64,000 bases of DNA. It comes from Luteimonas aestuarii (GTDB taxonomy: Bacteria > Pseudomonadota > Gammaproteobacteria > Xanthomonadales > Xanthomonadaceae). Of this stretch, positions 16,902-25,755 are shown piece by piece (position 1 is the stretch's first letter; each line of letters starts with the position of its first letter). Under the pieces are notes generated by a model, which saw only the letters and a list, made by a program, of their open reading frames with translations, had not been told where the DNA came from and did no database searches. Made by a program: the position numbers and the translations under genes. The stretch lies in the NCBI RefSeq assembly GCF_004357985.1, contig NZ_SMTF01000001.1:434001-498000 (forward strand), in the 5' to 3' direction.

Positions 16902-17897
16902 ATGCCCATCACACGCGCGAAAGCGACCGCACTGCTGAACCAGCGGGAGATGGCGCTCTACGACGACAGCCGCGCCAACGCCATCCGCGAACTCGATGAA
17001 AAGGCACTCTCGGTACGCATCTCCCGTGCGCGCGACCTGCGCGACCGCGCCCGTGACCTGGTCCAGCGCCAGAAACTCTCGTCCCGCGACAGGACCGGCA
17101 ACAAGCGCGGCGCCAGCGGCGTCGCCAACCAGCGCAGCAAGGACAAGGTGGAGCTGACCACCGACATCCTGCGCCGGTTCGAGGCGCAGCTGGACAAGGT
17201 GGCCGACGCCAACACCGGCACCGGCAAGAAGGCTGCGAAGAAGAACGCGAAGAAGGCTGCAAAGACACCCGCTCGCAAGTCGGCAAGCCGTCGCAGCGAC
17301 CGGCGCGACGCACGCAAGGCGACGCGCGACGCCACGCGCAGTGCCAAGGCCGCGAAACCAGCGGCGAAGAAGTCGCCTGCCAGGAAGACAGCCGCCGGCA
17401 AAACCACGAAAGCGGCGACCGGAAAAGCCGCCGACCGCAAGACGAAGTCCGCTGCAACCAAGGCGACTGTTGCAAAAAAGGCAAGCGCGAAGACGACGGA
17501 AAAGAAGCGCTCCGCGGCTGCCAAGCCGGCGCCTGCACGCAAGGCTGCCGCCAGGACCGCTGCGACAAAGTCACCTGTCGCCAAGGCTGCACGCAAGAAG
17601 GCCGGCAAGTCCGCCAGGAAGACAGCCACCACCAAACCGCTTACCCCCAGGCAGGCCTTGAAGCGCACGCAGTCGCTGCTCAAGGCCAAGCAGGAGCGCG
17701 ATCGTGCGCCCAAGCCATGGGAGTCGCTGGACGGCGGTGCCTCCGCACCCGGCCAGCCCGGCTACCAGTCCGGTGCGGCCGCACGCCGGGCGCAGGAACT
17801 CCACGCAGGTGAGGCACGCATGCCCGCGATCAAGGGGAGCATCAGCACGCGGGACCGAATCAACCAGGGCAAGCGCGACAGCCGCAACAGCGGTTGA
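16902..17897 (+). CDS. Lysine/alanine-rich histone H1-like protein
   Basis: A 331-residue protein in three parts. Residues 1-105 are a charged, probably helical domain (ITRAKATALLNQREMALYDD, then RARDLRDRARDLVQRQKLSS). Residues 110-260 are a very basic Lys/Ala/Thr tract with repeated KKAAK, ARKxA and AAKKS units like eukaryotic histone H1 tails or bacterial AlgP/Hc1-type proteins. Residues 262-331 return to mixed composition with PRQALKRTQSLLKAKQERD and ISTRDRINQGKRDS. The start codon follows CAAGGAG. It probably binds DNA or RNA non-specifically. I cannot name the family of the N-terminal domain. It is not in an operon with its neighbours, and codon use stays GC-rich although Lys codons are frequent. 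Confidence 0.8.
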   Translation: MPITRAKATALLNQREMALYDDSRANAIRELDEKALSVRISRARDLRDRARDLVQRQKLSSRDRTGNKRGASGVANQRSKDKVELTTDILRRFEAQLDKVADANTGTGKKAAKKNAKKAAKTPARKSASRRSDRRDARKATRDATRSAKAAKPAAKKSPARKTAAGKTTKAATGKAADRKTKSAATKATVAKKASAKTTEKKRSAAAKPAPARKAAARTAATKSPVAKAARKKAGKSARKTATTKPLTPRQALKRTQSLLKAKQERDRAPKPWESLDGGASAPGQPGYQSGAAARRAQELHAGEARMPAIKGSISTRDRINQGKRDSRNSG

Positions 17898-18015
17898 TCG
17901 CACCCGCACGCAGCGTGGAGGCCGCGGATTTTTGCCCCGGCTTCCGGCTGCTTGCGTGCGTTCGCACGGCGTCAGTACCTCACGACCTCGGGCGCGTCGT
18001 GCGGCGTGACGCCCC

Positions 18016-18333
18016 TCAACCTGCTGCAAGCTTCAATCCGATGATGCCCGCCACGATCAGTCCAAGGCTGACAAAGCGCGCGGCGTTGGCCGGTTCGCCC
18101 AACAACACGATGCCCAGGATCGCGGTGCCCACAGCGCCCACGCCCACCCAGACCGCATAGGCGGTGCCGACGGGCAGCGACTTCATCGCCACGCCCAGCA
18201 AGCCCAGGCTGGCGACCATTGCCGCGACGGTGCCGAGGGTTGGCCACACGCGGGTGAAGCCCTCGGTGTACTTGAGGCCGATCGCCCAACCGATTTCCAA
18301 CAGGCCTGCGAGCAGCAGGATCATCCAGGGCAT
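18016..18333 (-). CDS. gdx: Guanidinium exporter, SugE/Gdx small multidrug resistance family
   Basis: This 105-residue protein has four membrane helices and belongs to the small multidrug resistance family. The first helix carries the essential glutamate ([20 protein letters not shown], Glu13), and WGTTVVxS-type signatures of quaternary-ammonium pumps are absent; the pattern [15 protein letters not shown] with LLGEP matches the SugE/Gdx branch, which exports guanidinium as an antiparallel dimer. The ATG at 18333 has GGAGGTG five bases upstream. The leader holds two hairpins with ACGR loops, a guanidine-II riboswitch, which independently supports the guanidinium role. It was previously annotated as sugE in many genomes. 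Confidence 0.92.
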   Translation of the reverse strand: MPWMILLLAGLLEIGWAIGLKYTEGFTRVWPTLGTVAAMVASLGLLGVAMKSLPVGTAYAVWVGVGAVGTAILGIVLLGEPANAARFVSLGLIVAGIIGLKLAAG

Positions 18334-18356
18334 GGTGGCACCTCCATCTTGACGAT

Positions 18357-18400
18357 GGGGCCGTCCCCGGATGTGCAAAGGCGCCGGGTCGTCCCGGCGC
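18357..18400 (-). ncRNA. Guanidine-II (mini-ykkC) riboswitch before gdx
   Basis: On the minus strand two hairpins occur in tandem. P1 (18381-18400) has stem GCGCCGGG with CCCGGCGC and loop ACGA. P2 (18357-18368) has stem GGGG with CCCC and loop ACGG. The 12-base linker and the paired GGGACGRCCC cores match the mini-ykkC consensus, whose loops bind guanidinium and dimerise. P2 ends 12 bases before the ribosome-binding site (GGAGGTG at 18339-18345), so translational control is likely. Structure is read from sequence; the class and ligand are from knowledge of the family. Confidence 0.88.
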
Positions 18401-18462
18401 AGGAGGATTCTTGCACGCATGGGTGCCTGCCGGGTGACCACCGGCTGACCCGGCAGTCGTTC

Positions 18463-18732
18463 TCAGCGCCGCGGCTTGCCGCCTTCCGACAGCCCCCGCG
18501 CGATGCCGTAGCCCGCGATCAGTATCCACGCCACCTGCATGAAGAACACCGGCGCGTTGAAGTTGACGATCACCGACACCAGCACGCCCATCGCCCCGAC
18601 CAGATTGAGCAGCTGGTAAGTGATGCCGATGCCGGACAGGCGGCGCGCCTGCAGCAGGAAGAACGCAGCCAGCACCATGAAGGTCCCGGCGAAACCCACC
18701 CAGTCATGCCATTGCAGGTCGAGCGACATCAT
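18463..18732 (-). CDS. Small membrane protein of the CBU_0592 type
   Basis: An 89-residue protein with three hydrophobic segments: WVGFAGTFMVLAAFFLLQA (residues 11-29), ITYQLLNLVGAMGVLVSVIVN (37-57) and APVFFMQVAWILIAGYGIARG (60-80). The pattern G-x-LL-A-FFLL, then YQLLNLVGA and a final W-x-x-I-x-x-YG is recurrent in small conserved proteins annotated as CBU_0592-like. No catalytic residues are apparent and the function is unknown. It lies between gdx and rlmB on the same strand, 40 bases after rlmB's stop, and may be transcribed with rlmB. Confidence 0.75.
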   Translation of the reverse strand: MMSLDLQWHDWVGFAGTFMVLAAFFLLQARRLSGIGITYQLLNLVGAMGVLVSVIVNFNAPVFFMQVAWILIAGYGIARGLSEGGKPRR

Positions 18733-18772
18733 GTCGGATCCTCTCTTCTTCGTTGCGGATTGGTCGTTGGTG

Positions 18773-19534
18773 TCAGGAAAAACGCTGGCGCACGGCCTCG
18801 AACAGGCACACGCCCGTCGCGACGGAAACGTTGAGGCTTTCCACGCCCGGCGACACCTGCACCCCGGGCATCGGGATCGACACCAGCTGGTCGCAGTGCT
18901 CGCGCGTCAGCCGGCGCAGGCCATCGCCCTCGCCGCCCAGCACCAGGGCGACGTTGCCGGTCAGGTCCAGCTGGTACAGCGACGCATCGGCCTCGCCGAC
19001 CAGGCCATAGATCCACACGCCCTGCTTCTGCAGGTCGGCCAGGCAGCGCGCGAGGTTGGTGGCGCGCACCACCGGAACGCTGTCGGCGGCGCCGGCCGAG
19101 GTCTTGCGCACGGTGGCATTGACCTGCACCGCCTTGTCCTTGGGGATGACGACGGCGGTGACGCCCGCCGCCGCCGCGCTGCGCAGGCAGGCGCCGAGGT
19201 TGTGCGGGTCCTGCACGCCGTCAAGCACCAGTATCAAGGCCTTGCCGCCGGCCTGCGCCACCAGCTCGGCCAGGTCATGCTCGTCCCAGGTCTTCGCCGC
19301 GGCGTAACGCGCGGCCACACCCTGGTGGCGCACGCCGCCGGCCACGCCGTCCAGCGCCTGCTGCGCGACGCGGCGCACGTCGATGTCCTTGCGCCGCGCG
19401 GCGGTCTCGATCTCCGCCAGCCGCGGGTTCTTGGCACCCGCCTCCAACAGCACCTCGCGCACGTGCGTGGCGTCGTGCTCCACCGCCGCAGCCACGGCAT
19501 TGATGCCGACGATCCATTGGTTCTGCTTGCTCAT
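18773..19534 (-). CDS. rlmB: 23S rRNA (guanosine-2251)-2'-O-methyltransferase RlmB
   Basis: This 253-residue SPOUT enzyme methylates the ribose of G2251 in the peptidyl-transferase P loop. It has an N-terminal L30e-like substrate-binding domain (residues 1-75, QWIVGINAVAAAVEH) and the trefoil-knot domain with motif 1 DPHNLGACLRSAAAAG, motif 2 LVLGGEGDGL and motif 3 SIPMPGVQVSPGVESLNVSV. All three are intact. The ATG at 19534 gives the normal start; in-frame upstream codons are unlikely. The next gene upstream, rnr, ends 114 bases away on the same strand, and the pair rnr-rlmB is common in proteobacteria. Confidence 0.95.
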   Translation of the reverse strand: MSKQNQWIVGINAVAAAVEHDATHVREVLLEAGAKNPRLAEIETAARRKDIDVRRVAQQALDGVAGGVRHQGVAARYAAAKTWDEHDLAELVAQAGGKALILVLDGVQDPHNLGACLRSAAAAGVTAVVIPKDKAVQVNATVRKTSAGAADSVPVVRATNLARCLADLQKQGVWIYGLVGEADASLYQLDLTGNVALVLGGEGDGLRRLTREHCDQLVSIPMPGVQVSPGVESLNVSVATGVCLFEAVRQRFS

Positions 19535-19648
19535 GCGACGGTGGCTCGTGGAATTACGCGCATTGTAGAAGCCGGCCGCCATGCCCGCGACCAATGGGCC
19601 CGCCAGACCCGCAGGCGTCCGCTGGCGCCTGCGTCGGCTCGGGCGCGA

Positions 19649-22129
19649 TCAGTATTTCTTCTTCTGCCGCCTCGCCGGCTGTCCACGCGGCGGTGGCGCC
19701 TTGGCACCCCGCTCCTCGGCCAGCCGGAAGTCGATCTTGCGCTCCTCCAGGCTGGCCTTGAGCACCACGATCCGCACCCGGTCGCCCAGCCGGAACTCGC
19801 GCCCGGCGCGTTCGCCCGCCAGGGTCTTGCGCACAGGGTCGAAGTGATAGAAGTCATTTGGTAGCTGGGTCACGTGCACCAGGCCGTTGACCTTCGACTG
19901 GTCCAGCTCGACGAACAGGCCGAAGCTGGTGACGCCGCTGATCGTGCCGTCGAACTCACCGCCGATATGCTGCTCCATCCATGCGGCGCGATAGCGCTCG
20001 TCCACCTCGCGCTCGGCCTCGGTGGCGCGGCGTTCGCGCTCGGAGCACTGCAGCGCCAGCGACGCCATCTCGCGCGGGGTGTAGTCGAAGGCATCGCGCT
20101 TGCCGCGCGCCAGCGCATGCTTGATCGCACGGTGCACCAGCAGGTCGGGGTAGCGGCGGATCGGCGAGGTGAAGTGCGCATACGCTTCCAGCGCCAGGCC
20201 GAAGTGGCCGATGTTGTCCGGCGAGTACACCGCCTGGCTCTGGCTGCGCAGGATCACCGATTCCAGCAGCGTGGCATCGGGCCGTTCGCGCACCTTCTTC
20301 AGCAGGTTGGCGAAGTCCTTGGGCTGCAGGCGCCCCCAGGGTGGCATCCGCAGCGCGAACTCCTTCAGGAACTCCAGCAGGTCGGCATACTTCGACTCCG
20401 GCGGCTTGTCGTGGATGCGGTACGGCGCCGGGATCTCCTTCTCAAGCAGGAAGCGCGCGGCCTCGACGTTGGCCGCGATCATGCATTCCTCGATCAGCTT
20501 GTGCGCATCGTTGCGCACCAGCATGCCCGCCTGGGTGACTTCGCCGCGATTGTCGAGCACGAAGCGCACTTCCGAACTCTCGAACTCGATGGCACCCCGC
20601 TTGGCCCGGGCCTTCGCCAGCACGTGGTACAGCTGGTGCAGGCGTTCCACCTGCGGCAGCACCGCACCCATCTGCTTGCGCACCTCGGCGTCGTTCTCGC
20701 CCACGGCCTTCCACACCTCGGTATAGGTGAGGCGGGCGTGCGAGTGCATCACCGCTTCGTAGAACTTCGAACCGGTGACGTTGCCCTCGCGGTCCACCTG
20801 CATGTCGCAGGCGAAGCACAGCCGGTCCACCTTCGGCTTCAGCGAGCAGATGCCGTTCGACAGCGTTTCCGGCAGCATCGGCACCACGAAACCGGGGAAG
20901 TACACGCTGGTCGCGCGCAGCTGCGCCTCGTCGTCCAGCGGTTCGCCGGGCCGCACGTAATGCGACACGTCGGCGATGGCGACGATCAGGCGGAAGCCGC
21001 CCTGGTTCGGTTCGCAGTAGACGGCGTCGTCGAAGTCCTTCGCATCCTCGCCGTCGATGGTCACCAGCGGCAGCGCGCGCAGGTCCACGCGGCTGCGCGC
21101 CTCGTCATGGGTCACGTCCAGCGGCACCGCGCCGGCATCGGCCAGCACCTGCGGCGGGAATTCGTGCGGCAACTCGTGGCCGTGGATGGCCGCCTCGACC
21201 ACCAGCGACGGCGTCAGCGCATCGCCCAGCACCGCCAGCACCTTGCCGATCGGCGGGCGGCGTTCCTCTGCGGGCGTGGTGATCTCGCAGACCACGAGTT
21301 GCCCGTGGTTGGCGCCCAGCCGCGCATCGGCCGGCACCTGCACGTTGCGCTGGATGCGGCGGTCATCGGGCACCACGAAACTGATGCCGGACTCGAGGGT
21401 GAAACGGCCGATCAGGCGGTTGAGTCGCCGTTCCAGCACTTCGACGATCGCGCCCTCGCGGCGCCCGCGGCGGTCGACGCCGGTCACGCTGGCCATCACC
21501 CGGTCGCCGTGCATGGCCTTGCGCATTTCGCCGGGCGGCAGGAACAGGTCGTCGCCGGCACCGCTGTCGGGGCGCAGGAAACCGAAGCCGTCCGGATTGG
21601 CGATCACCGTGCCCGGGATCAGGTCCACCTGCCGCGCCGGCACGAAACCGCCGCGACGGTTCTGCAGGAGTTGTCCGTCGCGCACCATCGCGCCCAGGCG
21701 CTTGCCCAGCGCGTCGGCGCGATCGGGTTCGCTCAACTTGAGGCGATCGGCCAGCTCATCCGCCGACATCGGGCCGTCGGCCGAGGCCAGCAGTTCCAGG
21801 ATCGCCTCGCGACTGGCAATGGGCCGATCGTAGCGCCGCGCCTCGCGTTCGGCGTGGGGGTCATGGAAACCGCCCTTGCGCCGGCCGCCAGCGGCAGGCT
21901 TGTCGCGCACAGGGCGCGTCGTATCGGCAGGGCGTGCAGTCTTCTTCCTGCCCCCCGCGCCTGCGGCAGGCGTCGCGGGCAGATCGGGCATCCACGGCGG
22001 CCGTTTCGCCGTCGCCTGTTGCCGCGGTTTGCGACCGCCCTCCTGCGCGCGTGACGGCTTGCCGCTGCTGGAGGGTCCCTTGGAGGGCGTCTTGCGGCCA
22101 CCGCCGCGCTTGCCTGGAGTCCTTGTCAT
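19649..22129 (-). CDS. rnr: Ribonuclease R
   Basis: This 826-residue processive 3'-5' exoribonuclease degrades structured RNA. In order: a basic N-terminal tail (residues 1-90, rich in Lys, Arg, Gly and Pro), a winged-helix domain (REAILELLASADGPMSADELA), two cold-shock OB folds, the RNB domain with the four-aspartate active site (TIDGEDAKDFDDAVY), a conserved HFTSPIRRYPDLLVHRAI motif and an S1 domain (FDGTISGVTSFGLFVELD). A short basic tail ends the protein. The ATG at 22129 (MTRTPGKRGGG) is chosen; one five codons earlier is possible. Length is normal. Confidence 0.95.
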   Translation of the reverse strand: MTRTPGKRGGGRKTPSKGPSSSGKPSRAQEGGRKPRQQATAKRPPWMPDLPATPAAGAGGRKKTARPADTTRPVRDKPAAGGRRKGGFHDPHAEREARRYDRPIASREAILELLASADGPMSADELADRLKLSEPDRADALGKRLGAMVRDGQLLQNRRGGFVPARQVDLIPGTVIANPDGFGFLRPDSGAGDDLFLPPGEMRKAMHGDRVMASVTGVDRRGRREGAIVEVLERRLNRLIGRFTLESGISFVVPDDRRIQRNVQVPADARLGANHGQLVVCEITTPAEERRPPIGKVLAVLGDALTPSLVVEAAIHGHELPHEFPPQVLADAGAVPLDVTHDEARSRVDLRALPLVTIDGEDAKDFDDAVYCEPNQGGFRLIVAIADVSHYVRPGEPLDDEAQLRATSVYFPGFVVPMLPETLSNGICSLKPKVDRLCFACDMQVDREGNVTGSKFYEAVMHSHARLTYTEVWKAVGENDAEVRKQMGAVLPQVERLHQLYHVLAKARAKRGAIEFESSEVRFVLDNRGEVTQAGMLVRNDAHKLIEECMIAANVEAARFLLEKEIPAPYRIHDKPPESKYADLLEFLKEFALRMPPWGRLQPKDFANLLKKVRERPDATLLESVILRSQSQAVYSPDNIGHFGLALEAYAHFTSPIRRYPDLLVHRAIKHALARGKRDAFDYTPREMASLALQCSERERRATEAEREVDERYRAAWMEQHIGGEFDGTISGVTSFGLFVELDQSKVNGLVHVTQLPNDFYHFDPVRKTLAGERAGREFRLGDRVRIVVLKASLEERKIDFRLAEERGAKAPPPRGQPARRQKKKY

Positions 22130-22181
22130 GCGCGGATGGTACACGCCGCCCCGTCACCGGCCCGTCCACCGCGGGAAGGGT

Positions 22182-22210
22182 TTGACATTGCCCGCGCCGC
22201 AACGCAACAT
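22182..22210 (+). promoter_or_regulatory. Sigma-70 promoter of tRNA-Leu
   Basis: A perfect -35 TTGACA at 22182-22187 is followed after 17 bases by CAACAT at 22205-22210, a moderate -10. The tRNA begins 12 bases later. The spacer and -35 are ideal, so a strong tRNA promoter is likely. Confidence 0.65.
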
Positions 22211-22222
22211 ACGCGGCCACCT

Positions 22223-22307
<85 letters not shown>

Positions 22308-22318
22308 CGTGGCACACG

Positions 22319-22346
22319 AAAAACCCCGCGAATCGCGGGGTTTTTT
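22319..22346 (+). terminator. Intrinsic terminator of tRNA-Leu
   Basis: CCCCGCG and CGCGGGG pair around AAT, preceded by five A and followed by six T. It works on both strands, so it may also end transcription of the convergent aldose epimerase operon. Confidence 0.9.
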
Positions 22347-22388
22347 GCGTTCCGGGCCGGGCGCCACGGCGGCGCGGATTCGGATACG

Positions 22389-23234
22389 TCACGTCCAGCG
22401 CCAGGTGGTCCAGGCCCGCAGCGACTGCCCGGGCGGCAGGACCACCGGGTCGGCGTTGAACGCATCGGGCATGGCGGTCTGCGGTTCCACGCAGGTGGCG
22501 TGCGCGGCCTGGTCGTAGACCACCCAGCAGATGCAGTCCGACGTCATCGTGAGCGTTGTATCCCCGCGATGCACGCGCACCGGGCGCCGGTTGACGAAGC
22601 AGTCGTCCCAGGGCCCCGGCGGCGGCGCGGCCGGCGGCAGCGTGGCAATGCCCTCGGCATCGCGCGGAAAGATGGCATCGGGCTGGAAGTCAATGCGATC
22701 TGGCTTGCGGAACCACGGATGCCAACCCAGCGAGGCCGGCATGGGCCGGTCACCTGCAGTCACCTCAAGCACCAGGTGCAGGGTGTCTTCGTCCTGCAGG
22801 GTGATGCAGTGCGTGGCGCGACCACCGAAGGGCCATCGCATGTCCGTGGGCAGTTCCAGCGTCAGCATTGCGGTGGCGTCGCCGGGCCTTTCGAGCGTCC
22901 ACGGCTGCGTGAATCCGGTGCCGTGGATGGCGTGCGCGCCGAAGTTCACCGGCAAGGCGTGCCCGCGTCCATCGAAGGCAAAACGGCCATGGCGGATGCG
23001 GCCCGCCCACGGCACCATCGGGAAGCAGCCCCAGGCGATCGCGGCATGATCGCCATCGTCGGGGCCGAACAGTTGCTCGATACCGCGATGGCGGATCTGC
23101 GCGATGCGCCCGCCCGCCTGCGGTGAAAGATCGACCGACAGTACGCCGCGCGTCAGCGAGGTCAACGGACCCGGCGGCAGCCGCTGCATCGCGCCCTGCA
23201 CGGCCGCGTCCAGCGTGCCGGACTCAGCCGCCAT
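22389..23234 (-). CDS. Aldose 1-epimerase family protein
   Basis: This 281-residue protein has the galactose-mutarotase fold. Recognisable motifs are GGRIAQIRHRG near the start, FPMVPWAGRIRHGRFAFDG, the catalytic histidine region HGTGFTQPW, GWHPWFRKPD with the second histidine, and a late glutamate in CVEPQTAMPDAFN. It lacks a signal peptide, so it should act in the cytoplasm. It overlaps the upstream GH43 gene by 11 bases and so belongs to the operon led by the GPH symporter. The likely task is to interconvert alpha and beta anomers of xylose or arabinose released inside the cell before the isomerase acts. The exact sugar is inferred from context. Confidence 0.82.
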   Translation of the reverse strand: MAAESGTLDAAVQGAMQRLPPGPLTSLTRGVLSVDLSPQAGGRIAQIRHRGIEQLFGPDDGDHAAIAWGCFPMVPWAGRIRHGRFAFDGRGHALPVNFGAHAIHGTGFTQPWTLERPGDATAMLTLELPTDMRWPFGGRATHCITLQDEDTLHLVLEVTAGDRPMPASLGWHPWFRKPDRIDFQPDAIFPRDAEGIATLPPAAPPPGPWDDCFVNRRPVRVHRGDTTLTMTSDCICWVVYDQAAHATCVEPQTAMPDAFNADPVVLPPGQSLRAWTTWRWT

Positions 23235-24240
23235 AGGGGTCGATCGTCCTGATCCCCCCCGACGCCTCGTGGTGCAGTTCGGCCACCTTCACCGACCGCA
23301 GGTGGGTGATGCCGCCGGACAGCACGCAGTCGTGGTAGTACAGGTACCAGCGCTCGCCATACGCGATGATCGAGTGGTGCGTGGTCCAGCCGACCACGGG
23401 CAACAGCACCACGCCCTGCCAGGTGAACGGCCCGTACGGGCTGTCGCCCACGGCATAGCAGAGCTTGTGCGTGTTGCCGGTCGAGTACGAGAGGTAGTAG
23501 CGACCGTCGAAACGATGGACCCACGGGCCCTCGAAATAACGCCGGTCGTGGTCATCGGCACGCAGCGGCGTACCGTGTTCGTCGAGGATCACGATCTCGC
23601 GCGAGGGTTCGTCGAAACCGCGCATGTCGGCGCGCAGGCGCGCCATGCGCGGACCCAGCGCCCGCGCGTCGCCCGTCGGCTCCTCGTGCGCCGGGTCGAA
23701 GGCGTTGTCGCGGTACTTCTGCAACTGCCCGCCCCAGATGCCGCCGAAATAGAGGTACTGCGTACCGTCGTCGTCGACGAACACCGCCGGGTCGATGGAG
23801 TACGCGCCGGCAATGGGCTCCGGATCGGCGGTGAAGGGGCCTTCCGGCCGATCGGCGACGGCCACGCCGATGCGGAAGCGGTCGTCGGCGCACTTCGCGG
23901 GGAAGTAGAGGAAATAGCGTCCGTCGCGCGTGGCGGACGTGGGCGCCCACATCTGCCGGTCCGCCCAGGGCACGTCACGCACGTGCAGGATGGTGCCCAT
24001 GTCCTGCGCCGCGTGTTCCGGCGTGTCCATGCGCAGCACGTTGTAGTCGGTCATCATGAAATGACCGCCTTCGTCGTCGAACGCGGTGCCGGCTTCGATG
24101 TCGTGCGACACGTACACGTAGACCTTGCCGCCGTACACGTGCGCGGACGGGTCGGCGGTGTAGATGTGCGTCACCAGCGGCTGCGAAATGGCTTTCGCGC
24201 CGAGCAGTTCGATGTCGTCCGTCGGCGATGGCTCACTCAT
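23224..24240 (-). CDS. Glycoside hydrolase family 43 enzyme, cytoplasmic
   Basis: This 338-residue five-bladed beta-propeller enzyme has the three GH43 acids: the general base in YTADPSAHVYGGK (residues near 30), the pKa modulator in YSIDPAVFVDDDG, and the general acid in RRYFEGPWVHRF. There is no signal peptide, so it probably hydrolyses imported xylo- or arabinoxylo-oligosaccharides in the cytosol. It lies between the GPH symporter (27-base gap) and the epimerase (11-base overlap), a typical uptake-and-hydrolysis operon. Specificity (beta-xylosidase or alpha-L-arabinofuranosidase) cannot be told; the short single-domain form without the C-terminal beta-sandwich is frequent among both. Confidence 0.88.
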   Translation of the reverse strand: MSEPSPTDDIELLGAKAISQPLVTHIYTADPSAHVYGGKVYVYVSHDIEAGTAFDDEGGHFMMTDYNVLRMDTPEHAAQDMGTILHVRDVPWADRQMWAPTSATRDGRYFLYFPAKCADDRFRIGVAVADRPEGPFTADPEPIAGAYSIDPAVFVDDDGTQYLYFGGIWGGQLQKYRDNAFDPAHEEPTGDARALGPRMARLRADMRGFDEPSREIVILDEHGTPLRADDHDRRYFEGPWVHRFDGRYYLSYSTGNTHKLCYAVGDSPYGPFTWQGVVLLPVVGWTTHHSIIAYGERWYLYYHDCVLSGGITHLRSVKVAELHHEASGGIRTIDPYGG

Positions 24241-24267
24241 GGATCGATGCGTCCGTGGGGCTTGCGG

Positions 24268-25755
24268 TCAAAGGGGTGCCGGTGGCTGCAGCAGCCGGCG
24301 CTCGCCCAGTTCGCGCTCGATGCGCGATTCCATGGGCTTGTCGATCTCGTAGAAGAACAGCAGCGCGACGCACAGCAGGAACGGGATCGAGCAGTACACG
24401 CTGACCGCCAGCTTGATGCCCTGCACCGCGCCCGGCGACTGCACGGCGAGATCCGGGTCGTAGCCGTAGAACGCGAGGATGCCGGCCACCAGCGCGCCGC
24501 CGATGCTCAGGCCGAGCTTCAGGCCGATCAGGATCGCCGAGAAGATGATCGCGGTGGCGCGGCGGTTGTTCTTCCACTCGGACCAGTCGGCCACGTCGGC
24601 CACCATCGCCCAGAGCAGCGGGATGGTGATGCCATAGGTGAACCCGTGCAGCACGTAAGACACCACCACCAGCCCCACCGCATCCGGCGGATACAGCCAG
24701 AACGCCAGCAGGAAAAGCGTCGACACGAACAACGCACTGCCGAACACGTTGCGCTTGCCGAAGCGGTCGGCCAGCGGTTTCGAGAAGCCGATGCCGACGA
24801 TCATGAAGATGATGCCGCCGGCGTTGAACAGGCTGAAGGCCGACGTGGGTGCATCTTCCGGCCACTGGAACGCGGTCAGCCCCATGCCGGTCAGCACCGT
24901 GTTGAGCCCGGCGATGAAACCGTTGAATCCCACGTCCTGCAGGAACGCCGCCAGGTGCGGCTCGCTCATGTAGTACTGGAAGTAGTACACGTACATGCCG
25001 CCCTTGAGGGCAAGGTTGATGAAGACCAGGATCGTCGCCGCCAGCATGAGCATCCACGGCAGGTTGCGCGTCAGGTCCGCCAGGTCCTCGCGAACGGTCG
25101 ACTTCTGCTCGGGCGTGGGCACCACGCGTTCGCGCGTGGTGAGGAAGGTGATCAGGAAGAACACCGTCCCGACGATGGCGAACAGCATCATCGTGGTCTG
25201 GAAGCCCCGTGCCTTGTCGCCGTCGCCGAGGATCAGCACCAGCGGCAACAGCAACACCTGGATCATGAACTGCGCCACCATCACCGCCACGAAGCGGTAG
25301 GCCGACAGACTGTTGCGCTGTGCCATGTTGCCGGTCAGCACGCCGCTGAGCGCCGAATACGGCAGGTTGTTGGCGGCGTACACCATCACCAGCAGCGTGT
25401 ACGTTCCCAACGCGTACACCACCTTGCCCTGCGGACCAAGGTCGGGCGTGCTGAACGCCAGCAGCGACAGCACGCCGAACGGCACCGCCGTCCACAGGAT
25501 CCATGGCCGGAACTTGCCCCAGCGCGTCTGCGTGCGGTCGGCCACGATGCCCATCAGCGGCGTGAACACGAATGCCCCCAACAGTCCGACCACGAAGATG
25601 ATCGTTGCCGCGGTACCGGCCGGGATGCGGTACACGTCGGTGTAGAAGAACGCCAGGAAGGTGACCAGCGTCTGGAAGATGAGGTTGGCGGCGAGATCGC
25701 CGAGGCTGTAGCCGACTTTCTCGGTGACGGATAGCTTTTCGGCGGTACTGGTCAT
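24268..25755 (-). CDS. GPH-family oligosaccharide:cation symporter
   Basis: This 495-residue transporter has twelve membrane segments and belongs to the glycoside-pentoside-hexuronide family (MelB/XynB/XylP type). Diagnostic features are KVGYSLGDLAANLIFQT near the N-terminus, FTPLMGIVADRTQTRWGKFRPWILW in the first long loop, YAANNLPYSALSGVLT, and in the second half WGKNN-like DWSEWKNNRRATA. It should import xylosides or xylobiose with a cation. The ATG at 25755 starts the conserved sequence; upstream in-frame codons would add a hydrophilic leader. It heads the minus-strand operon facing xyn10 across a 640-base region holding two xyl boxes. Confidence 0.9.
   Translation of the reverse strand: MTSTAEKLSVTEKVGYSLGDLAANLIFQTLVTFLAFFYTDVYRIPAGTAATIIFVVGLLGAFVFTPLMGIVADRTQTRWGKFRPWILWTAVPFGVLSLLAFSTPDLGPQGKVVYALGTYTLLVMVYAANNLPYSALSGVLTGNMAQRNSLSAYRFVAVMVAQFMIQVLLLPLVLILGDGDKARGFQTTMMLFAIVGTVFFLITFLTTRERVVPTPEQKSTVREDLADLTRNLPWMLMLAATILVFINLALKGGMYVYYFQYYMSEPHLAAFLQDVGFNGFIAGLNTVLTGMGLTAFQWPEDAPTSAFSLFNAGGIIFMIVGIGFSKPLADRFGKRNVFGSALFVSTLFLLAFWLYPPDAVGLVVVSYVLHGFTYGITIPLLWAMVADVADWSEWKNNRRATAIIFSAILIGLKLGLSIGGALVAGILAFYGYDPDLAVQSPGAVQGIKLAVSVYCSIPFLLCVALLFFYEIDKPMESRIERELGERRLLQPPAPL

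Noticed and set aside
16902-17897. The lysine-rich protein as a frameshift artefact
   Set aside because: It has a good ribosome-binding site, a non-repetitive N-terminus and C-terminus, and a reading frame consistent with GC3 codon use.
19874-22054. A 726-codon open frame on the plus strand
   Set aside because: It is the antisense of rnr, and its composition (runs of His, Gln, Arg) is typical of a shadow frame.
23104-25734. An 876-codon open frame on the plus strand
   Set aside because: It runs antisense to the epimerase, GH43 and GPH genes, is His/Arg/Gln-rich, has no family motifs and no ribosome-binding site. Such frames arise from GC3 bias.
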